From positions 310,001 through 374,000 of the forward strand of contig JAXLRH010000001.1 in NCBI GenBank assembly GCA_046331245.1: a stretch of DNA of 64,000 nt. The letters run 5' to 3'. Of the stretch, positions 27,685 through 35,065 are shown piece by piece. The notes below the pieces were generated by a model, which was not told the origin of the DNA, made no database searches, and saw only the letters and a program-made list of their open reading frames with translations. Source of the DNA: SSF14 sp046331245. GTDB lineage: Bacteria > Actinomycetota > Acidimicrobiia > Acidimicrobiales > Microtrichaceae. Positions within the stretch are counted from its first letter, which is position 1. The number at the start of each line of letters is the position of its first letter. The position numbers and the translations under genes were made by a program.

Positions 27685-28608
27685 TCACTTCGGCTTGGGG
27701 TGGGCGAGCATGAACGAGACGGCCTGCTCGGTGAACTCCTGGTTGATGTCGGGCACGTGGTTGCCGCCCGGTTGCGTCCACAGCTCGGCGTGTCCGCCGC
27801 GATCGCAGCCGGTGCCGTACGAGGTCACGGTGGCCGACGGAAGACCGGACACGATGGCCCGTGTCGCCGGCGCCGGGTCGTCCGGCGTCTCCTTGCAGTG
27901 GTCGAGCCGCGCCCACGACAGCGTCGTGTCGGCGGCGCTGGGGTACGACGCCGAATTCGGATCGGAGCCGTTCATGCGGCCGCCCTCGTAGCGGATCACC
28001 GTGTCGGCATCGCCGTGCACCTCGAGCGCTGCGACCGGCTCGGACGGCGAGCACTTCGACGGGTCGGCATAGGTGGCGCCCTCGAGCGACACGACCGCCG
28101 CGACCACGTCGGCGTGATCGCAGGCCATGCGGTACGCCATGAAGCCGCCGTTGCTGTGGCCCATGACGTAGATGCGACGAGGGTCGACGTCGTAGCGCGA
28201 GCGGATGTTGTCGATGACCGCGGCGAGGTACGCGGAGTCGTCGACGGTCGAGCCGGCCGGTGCGCAGCAGGCGTCGGTGGCGTTCCAGAACTGCTTGCCC
28301 TCGTCGTTCTTCGTGCCGTCGGGCGCCACCCACATCATCCCGTGCGCGTCGGTCACCGCGGCGAGGTGGAAGTACAGGCTCTGCACCTTGCCCGTGAACG
28401 CGTACCCGTGGAGGACGACGAGCAGCGGCACGGCCTTGCCCTTGCGGTAGCCGGGCGGGAGGTGCACCGTGAACGGCCGCTTCTCGAGGGCGGAATCGTC
28501 GGACGAGGAACACGCGGTCATCAGCACGGCGAGCGCGATGACGATCGCCGCGACCGACCTTCGGGCGCTCGTGGACGGTCCCGATCGGTGACGAGGGGTC
28601 GTGGGCAT
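27685..28608 (-). CDS. Secreted feruloyl esterase/PHB depolymerase-family lipoprotein
   Basis: A 307-residue exported serine esterase. The signal ends in a lipobox-like VLMTACSSSDD (Cys about 33). The esterase-PHB fold shows VPLLVVLHGYAFTGKVQS, WNATDACCAPAGSTVDDSAYL, nucleophile VMGHSNGGFMAYRMAC, the LEVHGDADTVIRYEGG Asp region and QPGGNHVPDIN with the catalytic His. It could release hydroxycinnamates from xylan or degrade polyesters; being next to xylose genes favours plant polysaccharide use (inference). A leaderless promoter sits upstream. Confidence 0.85.
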   Translation of the reverse strand: MPTTPRHRSGPSTSARRSVAAIVIALAVLMTACSSSDDSALEKRPFTVHLPPGYRKGKAVPLLVVLHGYAFTGKVQSLYFHLAAVTDAHGMMWVAPDGTKNDEGKQFWNATDACCAPAGSTVDDSAYLAAVIDNIRSRYDVDPRRIYVMGHSNGGFMAYRMACDHADVVAAVVSLEGATYADPSKCSPSEPVAALEVHGDADTVIRYEGGRMNGSDPNSASYPSAADTTLSWARLDHCKETPDDPAPATRAIVSGLPSATVTSYGTGCDRGGHAELWTQPGGNHVPDINQEFTEQAVSFMLAHPKPK

Positions 28609-28614
28609 CCGCCG

Positions 28615-28620
28615 ACAGTA
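28615..28620 (-). promoter_or_regulatory. -10 element, leaderless promoter of the esterase gene
   Basis: On the minus strand TACTGT, then CGGCGG, then ATG at 28608: again exactly six bases. Confidence 0.5.
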
Positions 28621-28661
28621 ACGGGAACCGATGCAGGCGCCCGGGCGCGCCGTCGCCTGCA

Positions 28662-29129
28662 TCAATCGGTCGAGCGCCGGGTTCGCCGACCCGCCGCGAG
28701 CTGCGCGAGATCGTGCAGCGAGATCTCGTTGCGACCCCACAGCAGGGCGGTGACGAGGTGGCGGCCGGCCAGCCATCCGAGTCGCACCAGGCCGCGTCGG
28801 GGCAGCTCGTGCACGGTCACCTCGGTGCCGCCGTCGGCCTCGCGCAGCACGAACTCGACGCGCGCCTCGCCCATCGGCCCCATGCCGGCGCCCAGCACGA
28901 GTCGGGACGGCGGTTCGGCGACGCGCACCGTCGTCGTCCCCGGCACGCGCAGCGGCCCGAGCCCGATGCGATGCTTGAACGTCGTGCCGACCTCGGGCCA
29001 GCGTCGGTCGACGTGGCGGATCTCCTTCGCGCCGACCAACCACGAGGGGTAGGTCGACGGATCGCTGACGAGCGCGTAGGTGTCGGCCGGTGGCAGCGGC
29101 ACCACGACGGAGTTGGTCGATCCCTTCAC
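28662..29129 (-). CDS. SRPBCC (START/polyketide cyclase-like) protein
   Basis: A 155-residue SRPBCC-fold protein. It begins STNSVVVPLPPADTYALVSDPSTYPSW, typical of the family, and continues with ARVEFVLREADGGTEVTVHE and a C-terminal amphipathic helix (GRHLVTALLWGRNEISLHDLA). These proteins bind hydrophobic ligands in a cavity; the ligand is unknown. GTG 29129, preceded by GGGAAGGGA, is the best start; an open frame extends to 29243 but is low-complexity. It is divergent from the haem-oxygenase-like gene. Confidence 0.75.
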   Translation of the reverse strand: MKGSTNSVVVPLPPADTYALVSDPSTYPSWLVGAKEIRHVDRRWPEVGTTFKHRIGLGPLRVPGTTTVRVAEPPSRLVLGAGMGPMGEARVEFVLREADGGTEVTVHELPRRGLVRLGWLAGRHLVTALLWGRNEISLHDLAQLAAGRRTRRSTD

Positions 29130-29227
29130 GCCGGTCCCTTCCCCGGTTCCCGTTCCACGAACCGCGTCCGGCACAGGTCCCCGGTTCGAGGGGTTTGCCG
29201 GGAACGCCGACCGGGCAGGCACAGGAC

Positions 29228-30244
29228 ATGGCTCAACTCCCACCCTCGCTCCCGACGCCGCGAGGACCGCTGACCGAGGTGCTGTTCGACTTCCTCCGGC
29301 TCGGGTCCGGCGTCCTGCCGTCCGTCTCGGAGTACTGGCTCGGCGGTGACGCGCTCGGCGACGACGACCTCCAGCTCGCGCTCTACTGCTGCTACGAGCT
29401 CCACTACCGCGGCTTCGACCTCCACCAGGACTTCGAGTGGGACCCGTCCGTGCTGCGTTTCCGCGGCGAGCTCGAACGGGTCGTCGAGGAGGCGCTGCGC
29501 GATCTGCCGCCCTGCGTGGTGCCGGGCGGGCCGACGCCCGAGGAGCAGCTCGCGACGATCATCTCGTCCGCCGACGGTCCCTCGTTGTCGTCGTGGGTCG
29601 AGCAGCACGGAACGCTGGACCACCTCCGGGAGTTCGCCGTGCACCGGTCGCTGTACCAGTTGAAGGAGGCCGACGCCCACACGTGGGGCATCCCGCGCTA
29701 CTCCGGCCGTTCCCGCTCGGCGCTCATCGAGATCCAGATGGACGAGTACGGCGGTGGTGTACCGGGCGCAGCACACGCCGAGCTGTTCGCCAGGACCATG
29801 GCCGCGCTCGACCTCGACCCCACGTACGGCGCCTACCTGGAGACCGTCGGCGCCCCGACGCTCGCGACGACGAACCTCATCTCCTGGTTCGGCCTGCATC
29901 GCCGTCTGCTGCCGGCGCTGCTCGGGCACCTCGCGATCTTCGAGATGACGTCGGTCGAGCCGATGCGCCGCTATGCCCGTGCGTGTCGCCGCCTCGGGCT
30001 CGGCGCGGAGGCCACGCGCTTCTACGACGTCCACGTCGAGGCGGATGCCCACCACGGCCCGCTCGCAGCGCACCGGCTCGTCGGGGACTACGTCCGCGAG
30101 AACCCGACGAGCCTGGCGTTGGTCATGTGGGGAGCCCGGTCGCTCATGCACGTCGAGCGCCGGTTCGCCGAGTCGGTGCTCCAGCGGTGGACCGCCGGCC
30201 ACAGCTCGCTGCGCGAGACGGAGCGTCCTGCCGCCTGTCCATGA
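29228..30244 (+). CDS. Iron-containing redox enzyme family protein (haem-oxygenase-like fold)
   Basis: A 338-residue helical protein of the 'iron-containing redox enzyme' group, a haem-oxygenase-like di-metal fold. The probable metal-ligand segments are CCYELHYRGFDLH, LYQLKEADAHTWGIPR, ALIEIQMDEYGGG, LGHLAIFEMTSVEPMRRY and FYDVHVEADAHHG, all rich in Glu and His. Related proteins oxidise or cleave substrates with O2; the substrate here is unknown. The ATG at 29228 gives the natural N-terminus. The next gene carries a DosR-like box in the 45-base gap after this one. Confidence 0.82.
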   Translation: MAQLPPSLPTPRGPLTEVLFDFLRLGSGVLPSVSEYWLGGDALGDDDLQLALYCCYELHYRGFDLHQDFEWDPSVLRFRGELERVVEEALRDLPPCVVPGGPTPEEQLATIISSADGPSLSSWVEQHGTLDHLREFAVHRSLYQLKEADAHTWGIPRYSGRSRSALIEIQMDEYGGGVPGAAHAELFARTMAALDLDPTYGAYLETVGAPTLATTNLISWFGLHRRLLPALLGHLAIFEMTSVEPMRRYARACRRLGLGAEATRFYDVHVEADAHHGPLAAHRLVGDYVRENPTSLALVMWGARSLMHVERRFAESVLQRWTAGHSSLRETERPAACP

Positions 30245-30254
30245 CGTTCGGCCC
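30242..30254 (+). promoter_or_regulatory. DosR-like box D upstream of the 30290 membrane protein
   Basis: TGACGTTCGGCCC with an outer T. The centre (30248) is exactly 42 bases before GTG 30290, and TCGGAT lies six bases before that GTG. It overlaps the stop codon of the upstream gene. Confidence 0.6.
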
Positions 30255-30289
30255 TGTTCGGGGCCGCGCGGACCTGCTCGGATGACGGG

Positions 30290-30727
30290 GTGCACCGACT
30301 CGAACGCTCCGTCGTCGCCGTGATCCTCGCGCTGCACGGGATCGCGCACCTCGCGGTGTATCCGGTGTCGGGCGACTCGGGGTCGACTCACCGGAGCTCC
30401 AGCTTCTGGATCGCCCCGTCGCTGGCCCGCAACGCCGCGGGCTACACGGCTCGCGTGCTGCTCGTGGTGGCGGCGGTGGCCTTCGTGCTCGCGGCGGTCG
30501 ACGTCGTGCGACCGATCCGCCGTGTCGCGGCGCCGCTGCTGGTGGCGATCGGCGGCCTGTCGTCGGTGTCCGCCGTCGTGCTGCTGTGGGGACGCCTCCA
30601 TCCCCGCCCCGACACGCTGTGGGTGGGGCCGGTGCTGAGCGCCGCCATCCTTGCGGTCACCGTCGCGGTGGTCCGTCGGCGAGGGTCCGCCGGGACGCCT
30701 CCACCACGAGACGACGCTCGGCCGTAG
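30290..30727 (+). CDS. Four-helix membrane protein of unknown function
   Basis: A 145-residue protein with four predicted membrane helices: SVVAVILALHGIAHLAVYPV, VLLVVAAVAFVLAAVDVV, PLLVAIGGLSSVSAVVLLWG and GPVLSAAILAVTVAVV. The tail is basic and Pro-rich. I do not recognise a named family. The GTG start at 30290 is unusual, but box D is exactly 42 bases upstream, which strongly supports it. The last 71 bases overlap the end of the convergent PEP synthase gene. Confidence 0.65.
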   Translation: MHRLERSVVAVILALHGIAHLAVYPVSGDSGSTHRSSSFWIAPSLARNAAGYTARVLLVVAAVAFVLAAVDVVRPIRRVAAPLLVAIGGLSSVSAVVLLWGRLHPRPDTLWVGPVLSAAILAVTVAVVRRRGSAGTPPPRDDARP

Positions 30728-33104
30728 CGACCTCCCGCCGTGCGGCCGCCACGGCGTCGGGCGTGACCGAGATCGAATCGATCCCGAACCGCACCAGGCG
30801 CTCGGCGAAGCCGGCGCGGTTGGACGGCGCCTGCCCGCAGAGCGAGGCGGTGATGCCCGATGCGTGGGCCGCGTCGATGATGCGCCCGATCATGTCCAGC
30901 ACCGCGTCGTCGCTCTCGTCGAACAGCTCGGCGCAGATCTCGGAGTCGCGGTCGACCCCGAGCATCAGCTGCGTGAGGTCGTTGGAGCCGATCGACACGC
31001 CGTCGATGCCGAGCGCCGCGTACTCCGGGATGCGGTAGGCGACCGACGGCACCTCGGCCATCACCCAGCGCTTCAGGCCACGCTGCGCGCCGAGCGGCGA
31101 CGCGTCGACCAGCTCCAGGCACCGTTCGAGCTCCCAGCGGGTGCGGACGAACGGGATCATCAGGTGCAGGTTCGGCGTCTCCTCCCGGGCCCGCGCCAGC
31201 GCGGCGAGCTCGAGGGCGAACAGCTCCGGCTCGGTCACGTACCGGTAGCACCCGCGCCACCCGATCATCGGGTTCGCCTCCACCGGTTCGTGCTCCTCGC
31301 CGCCGATGAGGCCGCGGAACTCGTTCGTCCGGAAGTCGAGGCTGCGGTACACGACGGGCCGCTGGCCGAACGCCCGGGTGATCACGAGGAGCGACTCCGA
31401 CATCGCCTCGACGAACTCGTCGCGACCGCCACGGGCCAGGAGGGCCATCGGATGCTCGCCCTGCAGCGCCTCCGTCGCCATGATCTCCGCGCGGAGCAGG
31501 CCCACGCCGTCGACGGGGAGCGCGGCCGCCGCTGTGGCCTGCGACGGGATCGCGAGGTTCACGTACACGCGGGTTGCGAGCGGCTCGACCGGAGCGGGCG
31601 CAGCGGCGGTGTCCGTCCCGCGGTCGCTCGCGGCCGGGGCCGGCCCGCGCTCGGTGAGCGCGAGGCCGGTGCCGGGGGCGCGCTGCAGGGAGGCGCTCGT
31701 CGGCGCTCCGGCGCGGACGATGCCGAGGGCCCCGTCGACCGTGACGAGGTCGCCGTCGTGCAGCACGGTGGTGGCCGTGCGGGCACCGACCACGCACGGC
31801 ACGCCGAGCTCGCGGGTGACGATGGCCGCGTGGCAGGTGCGGCCGCCGCTGTCGGTGACCACGGCCGCGGCGCGACGCATGACGGGCACCCAGTCGGGGC
31901 TCGTGGTGGGAGCGACCAGCACCTCACCGGCCTGCAGTCGCGCGCCGTCGTGTGGCGATCGGAGGATGCGCACGCGGCCGGACGCGATGCCTGCTGATGC
32001 GCCGAGGCCGGTCACCAACGGGGGCTCCGGTGCCGCCTCGTCCTGGGGTCCGGTGTCGGCTCCCGCCCTCGTGCCCGTCGCGGTGATAGGTCGGGACTGC
32101 ACGATGGAGATCGCCGCCGGGTCGCCCACGCCGTCCGTGCCGGCGCCGGACGGGCCGGCGACAGCGGGGCCGATGACCCACTCGATGTCCTGCGGCCGCC
32201 CGTAGTGCGCTTCGATGCGCTCGCCGAGCGTGGCGATCTCGAGCACCTGCTGGTCGGTGAGCACCGGGCCGAGCCCGTCGGCCAGCTCGATCTGCTCGAT
32301 GCCGCCGCCCTCCCGCTCGCCGAGGAAGACGGTCTGGTGGCCGCGTCGTGTGTCGACGATGCGGTGGGCGGCGCGGTCGACCACCCAGGTGTCGGGCTCG
32401 ACGAGCCCGCTGACGACGGCTTCGCCCAGCCCGCGCGCTCCTTCGATCACGAGGCGTCCCTCGCCGGGCGCGGCAGGGTCGTCGGTGAGCATGACCCCTG
32501 CGGCGACGGCCGACGCGAGGCGTTGGACGACCACGGCGATCGTGGGCTCCTCGAGCATCCCGCGCTCGGTCCGGTAGGCGAGCGCACGCTCCGAGTACAG
32601 GGAGGTCCAGCAGTCGAGCACGCGGTCGCGCACCGACGCGGCGCCGATCACGTTCGCGAACGACTCGTGCATCCCGGCGAAGGACGCGGCGGCCGTGTCC
32701 TCGCTGGTCGCCGACGAGCGGACGGCCACCAACCCGTCGTCTCCGCCGACGAGCTCGTGGTACGCGGCGTCGATCCGCGCCGCGAGCGGCGCGGGGATCC
32801 CGGCGGCGCGGACGAGGTCGCGGAGCTGCTCGATGTCGTCGTGCGTGGGAGCGGTCCCCGAGGCCAGCAGGGTGGCGACCCTCGTGCGGATGCGGTCGCG
32901 CACGCCGCCCGAGTCCAGGGCGTCGCGGAACGCGTCCGCCGTCACGACGAAGCCGTCGGGCACGGGAAGCCCGGCGGCCCGGAGCTCGCCGAGGTTGGCC
33001 CCCTTGCCTCCGGCGACGCCGACGTCGCCGCTGCCGAGCGACGACAGTGGCCGGACGAACGTCGAACCCGTTGCCGTCGTCATCTCCGCGGGCTCCGTGC
33101 TCAT
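30657..33104 (-). CDS. ppsA: Phosphoenolpyruvate synthase (PEP-utilising enzyme)
   Basis: An 815-residue three-domain enzyme converting pyruvate, ATP and water to PEP, AMP and phosphate. The N-terminal ATP-grasp part has GGKGANLGELRAAGLPVPDGF and VRSSATSEDTAAASFAGMHES. The swivelling domain carries the phospho-His in TDSGGRTCHAAIVTRELG. The C-terminal barrel shows NPMIGWRGCYRY, IGSNDLTQL and the catalytic Cys in SLCGQAPS. It would turn glycolysis round or recycle pyruvate in starved cells. It is translationally coupled (ATGA) to the small gene upstream in the operon starting at 33974. Confidence 0.9.
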   Translation of the reverse strand: MSTEPAEMTTATGSTFVRPLSSLGSGDVGVAGGKGANLGELRAAGLPVPDGFVVTADAFRDALDSGGVRDRIRTRVATLLASGTAPTHDDIEQLRDLVRAAGIPAPLAARIDAAYHELVGGDDGLVAVRSSATSEDTAAASFAGMHESFANVIGAASVRDRVLDCWTSLYSERALAYRTERGMLEEPTIAVVVQRLASAVAAGVMLTDDPAAPGEGRLVIEGARGLGEAVVSGLVEPDTWVVDRAAHRIVDTRRGHQTVFLGEREGGGIEQIELADGLGPVLTDQQVLEIATLGERIEAHYGRPQDIEWVIGPAVAGPSGAGTDGVGDPAAISIVQSRPITATGTRAGADTGPQDEAAPEPPLVTGLGASAGIASGRVRILRSPHDGARLQAGEVLVAPTTSPDWVPVMRRAAAVVTDSGGRTCHAAIVTRELGVPCVVGARTATTVLHDGDLVTVDGALGIVRAGAPTSASLQRAPGTGLALTERGPAPAASDRGTDTAAAPAPVEPLATRVYVNLAIPSQATAAAALPVDGVGLLRAEIMATEALQGEHPMALLARGGRDEFVEAMSESLLVITRAFGQRPVVYRSLDFRTNEFRGLIGGEEHEPVEANPMIGWRGCYRYVTEPELFALELAALARAREETPNLHLMIPFVRTRWELERCLELVDASPLGAQRGLKRWVMAEVPSVAYRIPEYAALGIDGVSIGSNDLTQLMLGVDRDSEICAELFDESDDAVLDMIGRIIDAAHASGITASLCGQAPSNRAGFAERLVRFGIDSISVTPDAVAAARREVATAERRLVVEASRRTLADGPPRR

Positions 33105-33628
33105 GGGCGGACGGCGGCGACGAGGGTGTGCACCGCGGCGCGGAGATCCGCGACCACCGCGCTCGATCGCTCCCGGAGGTCGACGGTCCACTCCGACTCC
33201 TCGTCGCGGAGCGCCGCGACGAGATGGGCGAGGTCCTCGCCGGCCACCGTGAACTCGACGAGTGCGTCGGAGGCGGCGTCGGTCAGGTCCATCCGGCCGA
33301 GGCGGGCCTGGAGCAGCAGCTCGTCGGCGCGGGTCCGCCAGCTCCTGGCCACGTCGTCGAGGGCCTCGCCCATCGCCGACGAGGAGGCGTCCGGCGGGGG
33401 TTCGGAGGCGGATCGTTCGACGGCGGCGGACGCCATGAGGTCGGCCTCGAGGCGGACCACCGCCTCGTCGGCCTCGGCCGCGCGGCGCAGCAGCGCGTCG
33501 TCGGGCCGCTCGGTGGTGCGCACGCTGCGCAATCGGTTCGCAGCCTCGGTGAGCTCGTGGTGCGCATGGACGACGGCGTCGGCCACGTCCGCGATCACCT
33601 CGGCCCGGCTGGAGATGCGGTTGCTCAT
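33101..33628 (-). CDS. Helical hypothetical protein in the PEP synthase operon
   Basis: A 175-residue, almost entirely alpha-helical, acidic protein (SRAEVIADVADAVVHAHHELT, LLRRAAEADEAVVRLEADLM, WTVDLRERSSAVVADLRAAVH). No signal peptide, membrane segment or known motif is visible; the heptad pattern suggests a coiled-coil bundle. It is coupled to ppsA by ATGA overlap and has GGACGTG before its ATG at 33628. A regulatory or scaffold role for PEP synthase is possible but is only a guess from position. Confidence 0.65.
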   Translation of the reverse strand: MSNRISSRAEVIADVADAVVHAHHELTEAANRLRSVRTTERPDDALLRRAAEADEAVVRLEADLMASAAVERSASEPPPDASSSAMGEALDDVARSWRTRADELLLQARLGRMDLTDAASDALVEFTVAGEDLAHLVAALRDEESEWTVDLRERSSAVVADLRAAVHTLVAAVRP

Positions 33629-33662
33629 GGCGGCACGTCCTTTCGCGTGTCGGGTACCGGTG

Positions 33663-33974
33663 TCAGAAGAAGCGACCCGGGTGGCCGTGCTGGTCGGCAC
33701 GACGGGGCGCGCGACGCGGCGTGATGGGTCGCCGCGACCGCTGGGGCGGCGCGAGGTGGCGGTGACCCGAGGCGTGCGCCTCGTCGTCCGCGGGCAGGAT
33801 CGCCGTCGCGTCCGTGGGGTCGGGGAGCGACGGCGGCTCCACGGCGTCGCGCAGCGCGGCGACCGCGGCCCGGCGGTTGTTGCGGCGGTACTGGATCGCT
33901 CCGTACCCCATCAGTCCGGTGAGTGCGCCCACGATCGCCGCTTTGCGTCGTGATCCGGCCGTCGTCGTTTCCAT
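33663..33974 (-). CDS. Small membrane protein heading the PEP synthase operon
   Basis: A 103-residue protein with one short hydrophobic helix near the N-terminus (KAAIVGALTGLMGYGAIQY), then a basic, Pro- and His-rich tail (HRHLAPPQRSRRPITPRR). The family is not recognised. GAAGGAGCAGCAC before ATG 33974 is a strong ribosome binding site, so this mRNA has a leader. The box at 34037-34049 would place the transcript start near 34001. Confidence 0.6.
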   Translation of the reverse strand: METTTAGSRRKAAIVGALTGLMGYGAIQYRRNNRRAAVAALRDAVEPPSLPDPTDATAILPADDEAHASGHRHLAPPQRSRRPITPRRAPRRADQHGHPGRFF

Positions 33975-34036
33975 GTGCTGCTCCTTCTCGTCCGGTCGCC
34001 CCCGTCGGCGTGTCTCCACTCTTCGCCGTCATGGTG

Positions 34037-34049
34037 CGTCGGGGAAGGG
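34037..34049 (-). promoter_or_regulatory. DosR-like box H for the PEP synthase operon
   Basis: On the minus strand GGTGACC-TAA-GACCCTT: both half-sites are intact and only the central triplet differs from the usual TTC. The centre (34043) predicts a start of transcription near 34001, 27 bases before the first gene. Confidence 0.45.
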
Positions 34050-34076
34050 TCTTAGGTCACCGCGCCGACGCTCAGA

Positions 34077-34133
34077 GGTCCTTCGACCGATCCGCCGGGG
34101 TCCTTCGGCCGACTCTCCGGGGTCCTTCGGCCC
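34077..34133 (+). promoter_or_regulatory. Three tandem DosR-like boxes upstream of the universal stress gene
   Basis: GGTCCTTCGACCG (centre 34083), GGTCCTTCGGCCG (34105) and GGTCCTTCGGCCC (34127) lie exactly 22 bases apart, about two turns of the helix. The last is exactly 42 bases before ATG 34169, and GACCAT ends six bases before that ATG. Confidence 0.75.
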
Positions 34134-34168
34134 TGTCCGCAGCGCGGCGGGCGCACGACCATGGACGC

Positions 34169-35032
34169 ATGGGACTGATCATCGTGGGCATGGACGAATC
34201 GAGCACGGCTGCGGACGCGCTCCGCTGGGCGGTGGCGGAGGGCCGCACTCGCGGCTGGACGGTGCGCGCCGTGCTCGCGTGGACCTTCCTCCGGCAGCAT
34301 CGGGTGGACCGCACGTCGACCCACGATCCGGAGTACGACGACTCGTGCGCGGCGCTCGCGCTCCAGGAGTACGTCCGTGACGCGGTCGACGCCGCCGACG
34401 TGGCCGGCATCGAGCTGCAGACCATCTGCGAGCTGCCGGCGGAGGCGATGATCCAGGCGTCGGAGGGGGCGTCCCTGCTCGTCGTGGGGTCGCACGGATA
34501 CGGCGGGATCAGCGGGCTCATCATGGGCTCGGTGAGCCAGCACTGCCTGCACCGCGCGACGTGCCCGGTCGCGATCGTCCGTCCCTCGCGCGACCACGCC
34601 GTCCAGCCGGGCAAGGTCGTGGTGGGCGTCGACGGGTCGGAGACGTCGCGACGGGCGCTCCGGTGGGCGGTCGAGGACGCCCGTGCCCGTGGCGGTTGGA
34701 TCGAGGTGGTGCACAGCTGGCTGCTGCCGGCAGCGTTCGGCTTCCCGACGATCGCCGTGCCCGATGTCGCGGTGTTCGAGGAGGCCGCGGAGGCGCTGCT
34801 CGACGAGCTCCTCGCCGAGGTGGACCTCTCGGGCCTGTCGCGCCCGGTCTCGCGCATCCTCATCGGCGGTACGTCCACGGCGGGTCTGCTGAAGGACCGC
34901 GCGGCGGACGCCGAGCTCCTCGTCGTCGGCTCCCGCGGCGTCGGCGGGTTCGAGGGCATGGTCATCGGGTCGGTGGCCCACAACCTCGCGCACCACGCGC
35001 CCTGCCCGCTCGTGGTGCTGCCGGCCAGCTGA
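34169..35032 (+). CDS. Universal stress protein, tandem UspA domains
   Basis: A 287-residue protein of two UspA domains (about 1-140 and 148-287). Each opens with the Asp-containing strand (IIVGMDESSTAADALRWA; VVVGVDGSETSRRALRWA). Each ends with an ATP-binding loop G-x2-G-x9-G-S (GSHGYGGISGLIMGSVS; GSRGVGGFEGMVIGSVA), so both should bind ATP. Tandem Usp proteins are among the best known members of the mycobacterial DosR regulon. Three boxes upstream set ATG 34169 as the start; the ATG at 34161 is in another frame. Confidence 0.92.
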   Translation: MGLIIVGMDESSTAADALRWAVAEGRTRGWTVRAVLAWTFLRQHRVDRTSTHDPEYDDSCAALALQEYVRDAVDAADVAGIELQTICELPAEAMIQASEGASLLVVGSHGYGGISGLIMGSVSQHCLHRATCPVAIVRPSRDHAVQPGKVVVGVDGSETSRRALRWAVEDARARGGWIEVVHSWLLPAAFGFPTIAVPDVAVFEEAAEALLDELLAEVDLSGLSRPVSRILIGGTSTAGLLKDRAADAELLVVGSRGVGGFEGMVIGSVAHNLAHHAPCPLVVLPAS

Positions 35033-35065
35033 GCCGGCCACCTGAGTCGGTGGACGCCGACCGGT

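Noticed and set aside
28548..28574. GACCTTCGGGCGC, resembling the dormancy box
   Set aside because: It lies inside the esterase signal-peptide coding sequence, only one half fits, and no start codon is 42 bases away on either strand.
29170..29200. GGTTCGA, a tRNA T-loop-like string
   Set aside because: No acceptor, D or anticodon stems can be drawn around it.
34161..34168. ATG 34161 as a start for the universal stress gene
   Set aside because: It is out of frame with the UspA domains; ATG 34169 fits the protein and the box spacing.
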